Assembly (NCBI GenBank): GCA_021234155.1
Contig: JAJEKV010000011.1
Coordinates: 3,347,069-3,411,068 of the forward strand
Source: Isoetes taiwanensis
Taxonomy: Eukaryota; Streptophyta; Lycopodiopsida; Isoetales; Isoetaceae
Reading direction: 5' to 3'
Length of the DNA: 64,000 bases
Below are positions 1-10,583 of the stretch, piece by piece. Position 1 is the first letter of the stretch. Every line of letters begins with the position of its first letter. Made by a program: the position numbers and the translations under genes. The notes under the pieces are model-generated. The model saw nothing but the letters and a program-made list of their open reading frames with translations, did no database searches and was not told the DNA's origin.

Positions 1-1168
1 TGGGTAAGCTTGGTTTTGACTCATGGACTTATAGCAGCAGCATTACCCTTAAGTAGAAATAGCTAAAATGCATTGTGAATTTTAGCAGTGTGTCAAACTT
101 CCAGTGGAGAAGAGCCGAAAGTCATGTGGGCAATCCATATAAGGGTGTTTTCTGCTGCATCAAGCCAGATATGGTCCAAGATAATAGAGAGGCCCAACTC
201 ACCAGAATTAAATAAGTGGTGGACAATTCACTACATGTGATATCTCCTCCTCCGCAGCAATATCTGGTAAAACAATAGCCTCATGTAACATTTACATGAT
301 ATGTGGTGATATATGCCTCAGAGTATTCCGCTCATGAGTTTGGTTCAATTAATTCTGTCAATTTTACTCCAAATTAGTCAGGTCATGGCCATTGTCGTAT
401 ATGTTGTTTATGTCAATATAATATGCAGACTTTTTTCACAATTATTGGAATATGATTTGACTTTAGTGCATAGATTCTGAGATATTGTCTCTAATGCTGT
501 GCACAATTGTTGAGGTTTAGACAGGCAAGAGTTAGCTTTGGGTCATACCTTTTTGCCTATGAGAAATGTGATCCCTCCCAGAAAGGAGGAAGATGTGCAA
601 GTAAACTCAAATAACGTTTATGATTAACTTTTTTGAATAATATAAATAAAAACATGGGAAGATAAAAAAAATCCAAGATCTACATCTTTTTCTTCCTTTT
701 GGATAGATAACAATGGCATTAGCTTCTAATACCTGAAATTTAGGAGATAATTGAGGAAGGCTTTCAAGTTACAACCACCTGGCATCGAGGATTCCTTTGG
801 GACAATGGGAGGTATATGCAAGTTCATAAGATTTATATGCAGCATCTTATATTTTGCTGGTTAAGTGTGGTTGTAGTTTTCTCCAAAGAATTAGAAAAGC
901 TCTAGAGAAGGATGCATTTGAACCCTTGTTATTTATGCAAACAGAATATTTGTATGTGAAACATTTAATAGGTATGTGGTGACTGTTTATCGTTCTAAGT
1001 CGTCCAAGTCAATTTTGCATTCTTTCTGATATCATCATGATGTATAACTATGTAGGTCAAACGAGTTGGAGAGGGCTGAAACTGTGCATTGGGAATACAA
1101 CACTAAGCCCATTTACGGATGGGGAAACATCGGGGCAGAGCAATTAGCCACTACAAGGTGGTTAGCAG
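1..1168. other. Unassigned flank upstream of the tandem units; bases 1-307 are a repeat
   Basis: No coding exon is recognised here. Bases 1-307 are a close copy of 1392-1698 and of 6217-6525 (same opening TGGGTAAGCTTGG and the same order of motifs), so the flanking sequence itself occurs at least three times. The copy at 1-307 stops matching near the string ACATGATATG and runs into unique sequence, which suggests a further truncated duplication whose other end lies outside the window. Confidence 0.75.
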
Positions 1169-1391
1169 CATTTCCTGTGTTTGAACCACACTGGCAGATC
1201 TGTATGGCTAGTGCTCTCAACTGGTAATTCAGTCAATTTTGCAAATGTGGTTTCTAGGGGTGTGGCTTTGATTCTATGCTACTTTCATAAAAATAGGATG
1301 GATAGAATGGGGTGATAGAAAGTTCAATTTCACCAATGCGTCTTCATATTCAGAGAAAAACTGGAGCGGATCATTTCTCAAAAAGTGGTTT

Positions 1392-1698
1392 TGGGTAAGC
1401 TTGGTTTTGACTCATGGACTTATAGCAGCAGCATTACCCTTAAGTAGAAATAGCTGAAATGTATTGTGAATTTTAGTAGTGTGTCACAAACTTCCAGTGG
1501 AGAAGAGCCGAAAGTCATGTGAGCAATCCATCTAAGGGTGTTTTCTGCTGCATCAATCCAGATATGGTCCAAGATAACAGAGAGGCCCAACTCACCAGAA
1601 TTAAATAAGTGGTGGAGAATTCACTACACGTGATGTCTCCTCCTCCGCAGCAATATCTGGTAAAACAATAGCCTCATGTAACTTTTACATGGCATGTA
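1392..1698. repeat. Flank repeat shared with 1-307 and 6217-6525
   Basis: The copies at 1392-1698 and 6217-6525 differ by only a few bases. The copy at 1-307 is more diverged. It is non-coding and lies directly before the A1 terminal repeat of the YR element in both units. Confidence 0.8.
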
Positions 1699-1719
1699 CG
1701 TTTCACTACACACTAACAG

Positions 1720-1884
1720 TGCCATGGTTCTATTGCTTTAGCAATAGAACCATCATTCCTTGGATGGGGACGTCTTTCCATCTCCCCTCTTCAGTTTTCC
1801 TCTATTTATAGGTTCATGTTTCTCTGTACCTCTTATCGGCGTTCTCTTGAGCTTCTGTTGGATTTGCACCTATTGATCAAGTCT
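1720..1884 (+). repeat. A1 terminal repeat of YR copy 1, with leading palindrome
   Basis: Identical or near-identical to 5429-5593, 6545-6709 and 11016-11180. It opens with a palindrome: ATGGTTCTATTGC, 4-bp spacer TTTA, GCAATAGAACCAT. About 80 bp in, it carries a TATA-like CTATTTATAGG, as expected of a promoter-bearing terminal repeat. Confidence 0.85.
1801..1812 (+). promoter_or_regulatory. TATA-like box in the A repeat
   Basis: TCTATTTATAGG lies at the same place in all A repeats of copies 1 and 2. The third element has CTACTTATAGACC at the matching place (53763-53775). A conserved TATA-like string inside a terminal repeat suggests that transcription of the element starts there. A likely 5' splice site follows (CTAG|GTATGG, GT at 1905), and a pyrimidine-poor but plausible acceptor GTGCAG ends at 3756, so a long leader intron is possible. 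Confidence 0.45.
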
Positions 1885-3890
1885 TCCCAGCGTCTCCTAC
1901 CTAGGTATGGCTTAATTTCTTCATTGTTTGGACTGAGCTAGTAGGGAATTAGGTTCACGATCAGGATTGTGCAGGCTTAATCCTGGGCAGGCCGACAGAT
2001 CATTTGAAGTTTTTTATTGTATGCTGCTCCCGTCTGTTGTATCTTGTAGGACGTTCAGGCAGGGATGTTGATCGGTGGTTAGTCGCCAAGTCTATGGTTG
2101 TCTAGCGTCTCTGATCCTTATTCTTTTAGCTCTGGTATGTCTCGAATTTGGATAAAATGCGCCGCAGAATAAACCGATTAAAAAACGATGACTTTCCTTT
2201 TAGTCTCATCGAGAGATCTGTAGCATTTGAATATGCCCTTTAACGAACTCCTTTTGATTGCTTTTATGTTTTGGATCGGTTTCTTTGATTTGGGTTCCTT
2301 TTTTGTTATTTTCGGTTGCCGGCTCTGGGCGTTTTTTCTGTTTTGGCTCCAGATTCTTCGTCCTGCTTCTTTGTCAGAAGAGTTCAGAGAGATTCTTTAC
2401 ATGGGTCTTGTTCATTTGAGCATTATTGTCTGCAAATGGGTTCCGATCTTGCCTTGGGCTCTCCATGCTTCTTTCCTGATCTTTGGATGCTGCATTGTGG
2501 GTTGTTTTCTTTCCCTGTTATAAGTATGGCGGTTCAGTTCTTCAGGGAGTCGAATTGAGTTTATATGAGGCATCCTGGCATCACGGTTACCTGTTCGGCA
2601 TGATAATCGGAAGACTCTTCTGGGGTCGATTTTGTGGTTAATTTTTGCAGATATTTGTGAATCTCAGAATAATCCGGATCTGTCTTGTTGCATGATTGGG
2701 CGTTAGCAGAGCTTTAAATTTGCGGTTCAGGTAAGTCAATACTTCAGTTCTACTCTTGCTCGTTTGGAATCATTGCTCTGAGGAATGCATGTGGCTGGGG
2801 TACCCGTGGATGGGAAGGAATCATATCTCACAGCTGATACTTGTCTTACCTTCAAACCATGCCTCCGATCATCCTGAATTATTCCAACCTGGCCCGATTT
2901 GATCAAGTATGAGAGTCCGTTGAGCTCCCTCCAATCATTGCCCTTCCGATCCTGTTCTGCCTCGACATCGGTTTTGGGCCTGCGCCTGATGTTCCCTCGG
3001 TCTGTTGTTCTACGGCCTACCTCTGTTTATCCCTTTTTATCCCCATATTGCATCTCTCGTTTTATCCCCTTTTTACCCCTTTTTATCCCCATATTGCGTC
3101 TCTCGTTTTAAAATCTCGCCCAAGCGTCCGTCTTAGCCTCCGGCCTGTGGTTATTCCAGAGCCATAAACCCAATGGTCCCGATTTTTCCATTTCATTTAG
3201 ATTGATCCTTTTTCCCTTTGCTAATGGGTTGCTTTTGGTTTTGTATGTTTGCTTAGATAGTGTATTTGCTAGGGGGTTTGCTAGGGGGTTTAATGGTATA
3301 AGGGGTTCCTAGCTAGTCTTTTTTGTGGTGTGTAGGTGTTTTTCAGATTACCCTTTAGGTTGGTTTTAGGAATAGGCTTAGAGGTAGATCTTTATGGCTT
3401 ATCGTTGGCTTTATTGCTTGTTCAACCTATGGCATTTATCTTCTTTTGACCCCATAGGCTTAGATTTACAGTGTTTGGGATCGTTCTTCGGGTAAATAAG
3501 GTCAATTCTTGTTTGTCAAGTCAGTACATTTGTATTTTGGGTTGTCATTTATTGTTTAGATAATTCGAATTGTTCCAACTAAGTAGATTTGTTCACTCCC
3601 TTTTAGAACTTTGTGTGTTTGGGAGAAGTTGATTTTACTTTAGTGGCTTAAAGATAGAGGGGTTTGTAGTGTTAATTATCAGTTGTTTCTGGGGAGTATA
3701 CGGGTAATACGTTTAAGTCTTTTGATTTACTTTTTAACGTAGGTGAAATTGTGCAGGAAGGACTTGTTCATTTGTTTGTTGGCTCACACATTTTTATTAT
3801 CTTCTTCTCTGGATTAGTTTCTGTAACACATCGCTTCTCGCGAATCTCACTAATGGTTGTTTTTGATGGTGCAAAGTTCTTTCAGTCCTT

Positions 3891-4641
3891 ATGGCAGATC
3901 AAACCACGTCAAACGAGGCCCGCACTTCCCTCCGCAGTCGCAGAAAGAAACGGATTGCTACTGATGGGCCGCTTCCTGCACCTCCTTCTCGCCGCACCCG
4001 ATATCCATTGCGCCTGAAGCTCCTAATATTTCTGCCATCTCTACCCCTCCGATCCCCGTTGGAATCACTCCGCCTTTGGTTTCGTCTGCTGCAAGCTTGG
4101 GTTCCTCAAGTTTGCCCCACATGTTTGCAGCTGCTGGGCCTTCTCGAATTACTCCCCCTGTCTCAGTTGCATCAGTTTCCATGCCTCCTCCCCCAATATT
4201 CTCTCATGCCACAGCCGGTCCCTCCATTGGAGTGAGTCACCCCTTGCCTTCTATAGGGAACCCTTGGACTTACAAACACCTTTATCGCCCAATCCCTCGT
4301 CCATGAACAAATTGAGGCCCCTGCGATTGGAGGTGCGGGGCGTGCCGCCGCGGTCGATGCCAAATTTTAAGCGTGAGTCTTCTCGTCATCAATATGAGTT
4401 TTTATGTGCTACTGAGAACAGATTTCGTGAATTGCATTCACGTTTAATGGCATTATCTCCTCGGGTTCCAGATGCAGTGTTCCAGATCATTGAGGAAGGT
4501 AAAATGGCCACCCAACAGCGCATGAAATTTTTAGTCATTGCTGACCGAGAGGGATATGATGTTGCCTTTGATTTTGATGATTATTCTGGCATTGCTCTTT
4601 CTGCTGATGATTCTCACAAGCTGAAGTTAGCACGTCGATGA
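3891..4641 (+). pseudogene. Gag-like protein of YR copy 1, frameshifted
   Basis: The product would be the structural-type protein encoded upstream of the recombinase. The reading starts at ATG 3891 (MADQTT), shifts frame at about 4076 and again at about 4264, and then reads through a coiled-coil-like stretch (ESSRHQYEFLCATENRFREL) and the conserved block RMKFLVIADREGYDVAFDFD followed by LSADDSHKLKLAR. The same protein is open from 9667 to 10305 in copy 2. I recall a comparable motif (IAD..GW.....Y...ELA.DSDDEK) in front of recombinases in other YR elements; this is memory, not a search result. The reading breaks make this copy a pseudogene. Confidence 0.65.
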
Positions 4642-4991
4642 TGCAGGAAGTGGCGACGATCGCCTCTCGACCCTCTGGTGCCGCCATGTGGCATTATTCG
4701 CCCTGCGGTGTGATTTTTCTCTTTATGACCATTTATCTTCATGATTTCTTTATTATTATTCATTGTGCCCCATTATGGATTTTATCTCATAGGTTGTATT
4801 CGTTAGGTCCTGATGGTTGGCTTAAATTGTTACAAAGGTTCTTGACTTATGATTTAGTTTAACATTTTTCACAGCATTGTACACACTTTGCTAGTGTTGA
4901 ACGCTTGTTGTGCATTTGGAGTCGATCTTATTCATCGTTCTAATGTTTTTCAGATATTTTCCCATGTTACAATCATTTCTCTTCATCCTTT

Positions 4992-5370
4992 ATGGGCTTG
5001 GTCCTGGTCTCTATCCTTCAATCTCGTGCTACTTCTACTTTGTCAAGTTACTCCTCTGCTGGCCTCTGGTTTAGCGGGTGGTGTGTGTCTCATGGGGTTC
5101 CATTTTTGCCAGCTTCCTCCTTGCATGTGGCTGTTTTTCTTTCCACCTTAGTCTCTAGTCGATGTAGCTCAGCCTCGATTGGGAGTTTCATCACGCCGCA
5201 TCGGCCCTTTCTTCCACAACACGATCAATGTTCCTTCCCTTGCGCGCAGCCAGCTTGCTATGTTAGTCCGCCAGCGGCACCACGCATGCGATCAACCACA
5301 CAATATAAGCCCTAAAAACTACGGCATCCCATGTTCGCCAAATCATCACTTTGCTTGAAATCTTAGTATT
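4992..5370 (+). pseudogene. Tyrosine recombinase N-terminal remnant, copy 1
   Basis: The frame reads SILQSRATSTLSSYSSAG, then tracks the SAM-like core-binding domain found intact at 10605-10950 and in the third element at 56815-57160. Several short mismatched blocks (for example near 5060 and 5190) scramble it. The catalytic domain is absent: the text jumps from the helix before it (RQIITLL in copy 2) straight to the sequence after the recombinase stop codon. Inactive. Confidence 0.6.
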
Positions 5371-5391
5371 TGAGGTAGGTTCCTCTTCTGT

Positions 5392-5593
5392 CGGCCGAAT
5401 ATGTGTGTTGTAGGACCCATCCTAGGAATGCCATGGTTCTATTGCTTTAGCAATAGAACCATCATTCCTTAGATGGGGACGTCTTTCCATCTCCCCTCTT
5501 CAGTTTTCCTCTATTTATAGGTTCATGTTTCTCTCTACCTCTTATCGGCGTTCTCTTGAGCTGCTGTTGGATTTGCACCTATTGATCAAGTCT
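5392..5593 (+). repeat. B1-A2 junction repeat of YR copy 1
   Basis: B1 (5392-5429, CGGCCGAATATGTGTGTTGT then AGGACCCATCCTAGGAAT) runs directly into A2 (5429-5593), which matches A1. The pair is repeated at 10979-11180 in copy 2, where the separate B2 copy at 11874-11911 proves that B1 is one half of a split direct repeat. Confidence 0.8.
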
Positions 5594-6544
5594 CCCACCT
5601 CACCCTCCCTTTAACACTCTGTCTGTGCCCAGAGCAGTCAATAGTGTCGTGATGTTTTTTCTCGTTTTTAGGCATATGTCAGCAATATAGTAGTTGGTAA
5701 TTGTTGGCATGGTTGTGATTTTTGTCCCTAGCGTAGTCGTGTGATTTCTAGGGATATTTGACCTTTGTTTCTTTCTCTCGGCATGGCACCGTAGCCTCCG
5801 AGGCAGTACCATTTGGTGGGCTCTCAGGCATCTCTATGCAGTTTGCACCAATTGGTCGACTGTTTTTTCCTTTCCTCCTTTTTTCAAACCCGGCATGGTC
5901 CTACGACCTCCGGCTTCTGTGTATCATTAATACATCTGGTCCCTGCTGAGGACACCTAACCATCTAACGTGTGACTTTCTCATTTGTGCAGCATTTCCTG
6001 TGTTTGAACCACACTGGCAGATCTGTATGGCTAGTGGTCTCTCAACTGGTAATTCAGTCAATTTTGCAAATGTGGTTTCTAGGGGTGTGGCTTTGATTCT
6101 ATGCTATTTTCATAAAAATAGGATGGATAGAATGGGGTGATAGAAAGTTCAATTTCACCAATGCGTCTTCATATTCAGAGAAAAACTGGAGCGGATCATT
6201 TCTCAAAAAGTGGTTTTGGGTAAGCTTGGTTTTGACTCATGGACTTATAGCAGCAGCATTACCCTTAAGTAGAAATAGCTGAAATGTATTGTGAATTTTA
6301 GTAGTGTGTCACAAACTTCCAGTGGAGAAGAGCCGAAAGTCATGTGAGCAATCCATCTAAGGGTGTTTTCTGCTGCATCAATCCAGATATGGTCCAAGAT
6401 AACAGAGAGGCCCAACTCACCAGAATTAAATAAGTGGTGGAGAATTCACTACACGTGATGTCTCCTCCTCCGCACAATATCCTGGTAAAACAATAGCCTC
6501 ATGTAACTTTTACATGGCATGTACATTTCACTACACACTAACAG

Positions 6545-6709
6545 TGCCATGGTTCTATTGCTTTAGCAATAGAACCATCATTCCTTGGATGGGGACGTCT
6601 TTCCATCTCCCCTCTTCAGTTTTCCTCTATTTATAGGTTCATGTTTCTCTCTACCTCTTATCGGCGTTCTCTTGAGCTTCTGTTGGATTTGCACCTATTG
6701 ATCAAGTCT
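6545..6709 (+). repeat. A1 terminal repeat of YR copy 2
   Basis: Matches 1720-1884 and 11016-11180. Contains the same palindrome with 13-bp arms and 4-bp spacer and the TATA-like CTATTTATAGG. Confidence 0.85.
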
Positions 6710-8298
6710 TCCCAGCGTCTCCTACCTAGGTATGGCTTAATTTCTTCATTGTTTGGACTGAGCTAGTAGGGAATTAGGTTCACGATCAGGATTGTGCAGG
6801 CTTAATCAGGCGGGCCCGACGAGATCATTTGAAGTTTTTATTGTATCTTTGCTCCCGTATCATTTGTATCTTGTAGGACGTTCAGGCAGGGATGTTGATC
6901 GGTGGTTAGTCGCCAAGTCTATGGTTGTCTAGCGTCTCTGATCCTTATTCTTTTAGCTCTGGTATGTCTCGAATTTGGATCGTCTGCACAGAATAAACCA
7001 GTTAAAAACCTGATGACTTTCCTTTTAGTCTCATCGAGAGATCTGTAGCATTTGAATATGCCCTTTAACGAACTCCTTTTGATTGCTTTTATGTTTTGGA
7101 TCGGTTTCTTTGATTTGGGTTCCTTTTTTGTTATTTTTAGGTTCTTGCGGCTCTGCAGGCGTTTTTACATTTTGGCTCCAGATTCTTCGTCCTGCTTCTT
7201 TGTCAGAAGAGTTCAGAGAGATTCTTTACATGGGTCTTGTTCATTTGAGCATTATTGTCTGCAAATGGGTTCCGATCTTGCCTTGGGCTCTCCATGCTTC
7301 TTTCCTGATCTTTGGATGCTGCATTGTGGGTTGTTTTCTTTCCCTGTTATAAGTATGGCGGTTCAGTTCTTCAGGGAGTCGAATTGAGTTTATATGAGGC
7401 ATCCTGGCATCACTAAGTTACTGTTCGGCATGATAATCGGAAGACTCTTAAGGGGGGTCGATTTTGTGGTTAATTTTGCGAGATATTTGTGAATCTCGGA
7501 ATAATCGGATCTGTCTTGTTGCATGATTGGGCGTTAGCGAGCTTTAAATTTGCGGTTCGGGTAAGTCAATACTTCAGTTCTACTCTTGCTCGTTTGGAAT
7601 CATTGCTCACGAGGAATGCATGTGGCTGGGGGTACCCGTGGATGGGAAGGAATCATATCTCACGGTGATACTTGTCTTACCTTCAAACCATGCCTCGATC
7701 ATCTGAATTATTCCAACTTTGGCCCGATTTGATCAAGTATGAGAGTCCGTTGAGCTCCCTCCAATCATTGCCCTTCCGATCACATTGCGCTTTCGACATC
7801 GGTTTTGGGCTGCGCTTTGATGTTCCCTCGATTACGTTGTTCTCTGGCCTACCTCTGTTTATCCCTTTTTATCCCCATATTGCATCTCTCGTTTTATCCC
7901 CTTTTTACCCCTTTTTATCCCCATATTGCGTCTCTCGTTTTAAAATCTCGCCCAAGCGTCCGTCTTAGCCTCCGGCCTGTGGTTATTCCAGAGCCATAAA
8001 CCCAATGGTCCCGATTTTTCCATTTCATTTAGATTGATCCTTTTTCCCTTTGCTAATGGGTTGCTTTTGGTTTTGTATGTTTGCTTAGATAGTGTATTTG
8101 CTAGGGGGTTTGCTAGGGGGTTTAATGGTATAAGGGGTTCCTAGCTAGTCTTTTTTGTGGTGTGTAGGTGTTTTTCAGATTACCCTTTAGGTTGGTTTTA
8201 GGAATAGGCTTAGAGGTAGATCTTTATGGCTTATCGTTGGCTTTATTGCTTGTTCAACCTATGGCATTTATCTTCTTTTGACCCCATAGGCTTAGATT

Positions 8299-9053
8299 CA
8301 GGGTAATAAAGAGAGGCTAAAACTCGCCAAATGGCGATTTTTTAGACCTTTACTAAAATTTCGTGGCTAAAGTTTATAAGGGTCATTTCTTAAAAAAATA
8401 AAAAATTAGCCATTCGAAAAGGGGGAAAATCTTGGACGTTCAAGGTTTAGCCGAGATTGACTGCGGCATTGGCGTGCTGAATTGCCTTTCCTGAAGTTGA
8501 TTAGGCGCGCCCAGATTAATTCAAATAGCCATGTCTAATCTATTCAGATACATCTTTCATTTAGGAATCGCCATATTGAAGAACCACGACCATTACACTA
8601 TTGCAATGTTAACATTGAAAAAAACTCCCACCTTTTTTATTATGTTTGCTATTTCCATTCACATAGCATACAATGTAGTTCATTTGAATACGGAAGATTG
8701 TCAGACCCAACCCCATGGTTAGATATGCACCATCATCATCGTCTTTTTATTGTTGTTGGTACCCACAGATACATGCACATTATCACTTCTCTTTAAATAT
8801 ATCAACTAAAATACACATGATAACTTGCTTAGTTCAGTAGTTGCCGTTTAGCTACCACCAACAAAGACAAAATTGCCAACATAAGAATTTTTAAATTATA
8901 CGAACTTTATAATTTCGCCAAGTGGGAAGAAAACTAAAGGGCTTGACTGTATCACATTTCGCCAAAAAAAAAATGTACGGACTCTTGTTTTTATAGCTTT
9001 AGCCAACCTTTATTTGGATACGAAAACATTTAGGGTTCTTAAAATTTACCCTG
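8299..9053. mobile_element. hAT-type MITE (755 bp) with 8-bp TSD
   Basis: The insert has perfect 8-bp terminal inverted repeats, CAGGGTAA and TTACCCTG, and is flanked by the 8-bp direct repeat CTTAGATT (8291-8298 and 9054-9061). Unit 1 supplies the empty site: at about 3459 the text reads CATAGGCTTAGATTTACAG without the insert. An 8-bp duplication and CAGGG-type ends are hallmarks of the hAT superfamily. The interior is AT-rich; the only notable open frame (8531-8722, 63 codons) resembles nothing I know and no transposase is visible, so the element is non-autonomous. Confidence 0.9.
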
Positions 9054-9666
9054 CTTAGATTTACAGTGTTTGGGATCGTTCTTCGGGTAAATAAGGTCAA
9101 TTCTTGTTTGTCAAGTCAGTACATTTGTATTTTGGGTTGTCATTTATTGTTTAGATAATTCGAATTGTTCCAACTAAGTAGATTTGTTCACTCCCTTTTA
9201 GAACTTTGTGTGTTTGGGAGAAGTTGATTTTACTTTAGTGGCTTAAAGATAGAGGGGTTTGTAGTGTTAATTATCAGTTGTTTCTGGGGAGTATACGGGT
9301 AATACGTTTAAGTCTTTTGATTTACTTTTTAACGTAGGTGAAATTGGGCAGGAAGGACTTGTTCATTTGTTTGTTGGCTCACACATTTTTATTATCTTCT
9401 TCTCTGGATTAGTTTCTGTAACACATCGCTTCTCGCGAATCTCACTAATGGTTGTTTTGATGGTGCAAAGTTCTTTCGGTCCTTATGGCGAGATCAAACC
9501 CACGTCAAAGCGAGGCCGCACTTCCCTCGCGATCTTGAGAAAAGCAGTTGCTCTTGATGGGCGCTTCACCGCACCTCCTTCGCCCGCACCCACATATCCA
9601 TTGCGCTGAAGCTCCTAATATTTACGCCATCTCTACCCCTCAGATCCCGTTGGAATCACTCCGCCT

Positions 9667-10305
9667 TTGGTTTCGTCTGCTGCAAGCTTGGGTTCCTCAA
9701 GTTTGCCCCACATGTTAACATTTCTTGGGCCTTCTCGAATTACTCCCCCTGTCTCAGTTGCATCAGTTTCCATGCCTCCTCCCCCAATATTCTCTCATGC
9801 CACAGCCGGTCCCTCCATTGGAGTGAGTCACCCCTTGCCTTCTATAGGGAACCCAACAGACTTACAAACACCTTTATCTGCCCAATCCTCTGTCCATGAA
9901 CAAATTGAGGCCCTGCGATTGGAGGTGCGGGAGCGTGCCGCACGGTCGATGCCAAATTTTAAGCGTGAGTCTTCTCGTCATCAATATGAGTTTTTATGTG
10001 CTACTGAGAACAGATTTCGTGAATTGCATTCACGTTTAATGGCATTATCTCCTCGGGTTTCGGATCACGGTGTTCGGATCATTGAGGAAGGTAAAATGGC
10101 CACCCAACAGCGCATGAAATTTTTAGTCATTGCTGACCGAGAGGGATATGATGTTGCCTTTGATTTTGATGATTATTCTGGCATTGCTCTTTCTGCTGAT
10201 GATTCTCACAAGCTGAAGTTAGCACGTCAGATGCACCGAGAGTGGCGACCGATCGCCTCTCAGCCTACAGCGCCGCCATGTGGCATTATTCGCCCTGCGG
10301 TGTGA
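9667..10305 (+). CDS. Gag-like protein of YR copy 2
   Basis: This 212-codon frame is the cleanest copy of the element's first protein. The N-terminal third is rich in Ser, Pro and Ala; the middle is charged and helix-forming (HEQIEALRLEVRERAARS, then FKRESSRHQYEFLCATENRF); the C-terminal third holds RMKFLVIADREGYDVAFDFD and ALSADDSHKLKLARQMHRE. The homologous block in the third element (56640-56790) keeps the same pattern with substitutions, which points to past protein-level selection. The true start may lie upstream: a MADQTT-like start at 3891 in copy 1 is disrupted here at 9486. No zinc knuckle is seen. Role is inferred as a nucleocapsid-like or DNA-binding partner of the recombinase. Confidence 0.6.
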   Translation: MVSSAASLGSSSLPHMLTFLGPSRITPPVSVASVSMPPPPIFSHATAGPSIGVSHPLPSIGNPTDLQTPLSAQSSVHEQIEALRLEVRERAARSMPNFKRESSRHQYEFLCATENRFRELHSRLMALSPRVSDHGVRIIEEGKMATQQRMKFLVIADREGYDVAFDFDDYSGIALSADDSHKLKLARQMHREWRPIASQPTAPPCGIIRPAV

Positions 10306-10583
10306 TTTTTCTCTTTATGACCATTTATCTTCATGATTTCTTTATTATTATTCATTGTGCCCCATTATGGATTTTATCTCATAGGTTGTATTCGTTAGGT
10401 CCTGATGGTTGGCTTAAATTGTTACAAAGGTTCTTGACTTATGATTTAGTTTAACATTTTTCACAGCATTGTACACACTTTGCTAGTGTTGAACGCTTGT
10501 TGTGCATTTGGAGTCGATCTTATTCATCGTTCTAATGTTTTTCAGATATTTTCCCATGTTACAATCATTTCTCTTCATCCTTT

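Larger units (their letters stand above)
1169..5991. repeat. Tandem duplication unit 1 (flank plus YR element copy 1)
   Basis: This 4,823-bp unit starts in non-element flank (CATTTCCTGTGTTTGAACC) and ends inside the B1-A2-B2 tail of a YR element. The next base, 5992, restarts with the same flank. The four bases GCAG are shared between the end of the unit (5988-5991) and the bases just before its start (1165-1168), so the junction has 4-bp microhomology. Unit 2 (5992-11578) has the same order but contains an extra 755-bp MITE. The two units are highly similar over long stretches. Confidence 0.85.
1720..5991 (+). mobile_element. YR (tyrosine-recombinase) element copy 1, lacking its B2 end
   Basis: The element begins with the A1 repeat (1720-1884), holds a Gag-like gene and the N-terminal part of a tyrosine recombinase, and ends with B1 (5392-5429) running straight into A2 (5429-5593). 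The final B2 repeat is missing because the tandem duplication breaks off at 5991. Copy 2 shows the full arrangement. The coding region is broken by frameshifts and the catalytic part of the recombinase is absent, so this copy cannot be autonomous. The layout is that of PAT/Ngaro-type DIRS elements; the lack of a reverse transcriptase is not. Confidence 0.75.

Noticed and set aside
2227-2558. Two overlapping frames of 98 and 80 codons in the YR leader (also 7052-7387)
   Set aside because: They are not conserved between the two units at codon level, indels shift them, and they lie in the presumed leader intron.
5600-5949. Frames on both strands in the A2-B2 spacer (also 11187-11550)
   Set aside because: Kept only because the two units are nearly identical; no motif and no counterpart in the third element.
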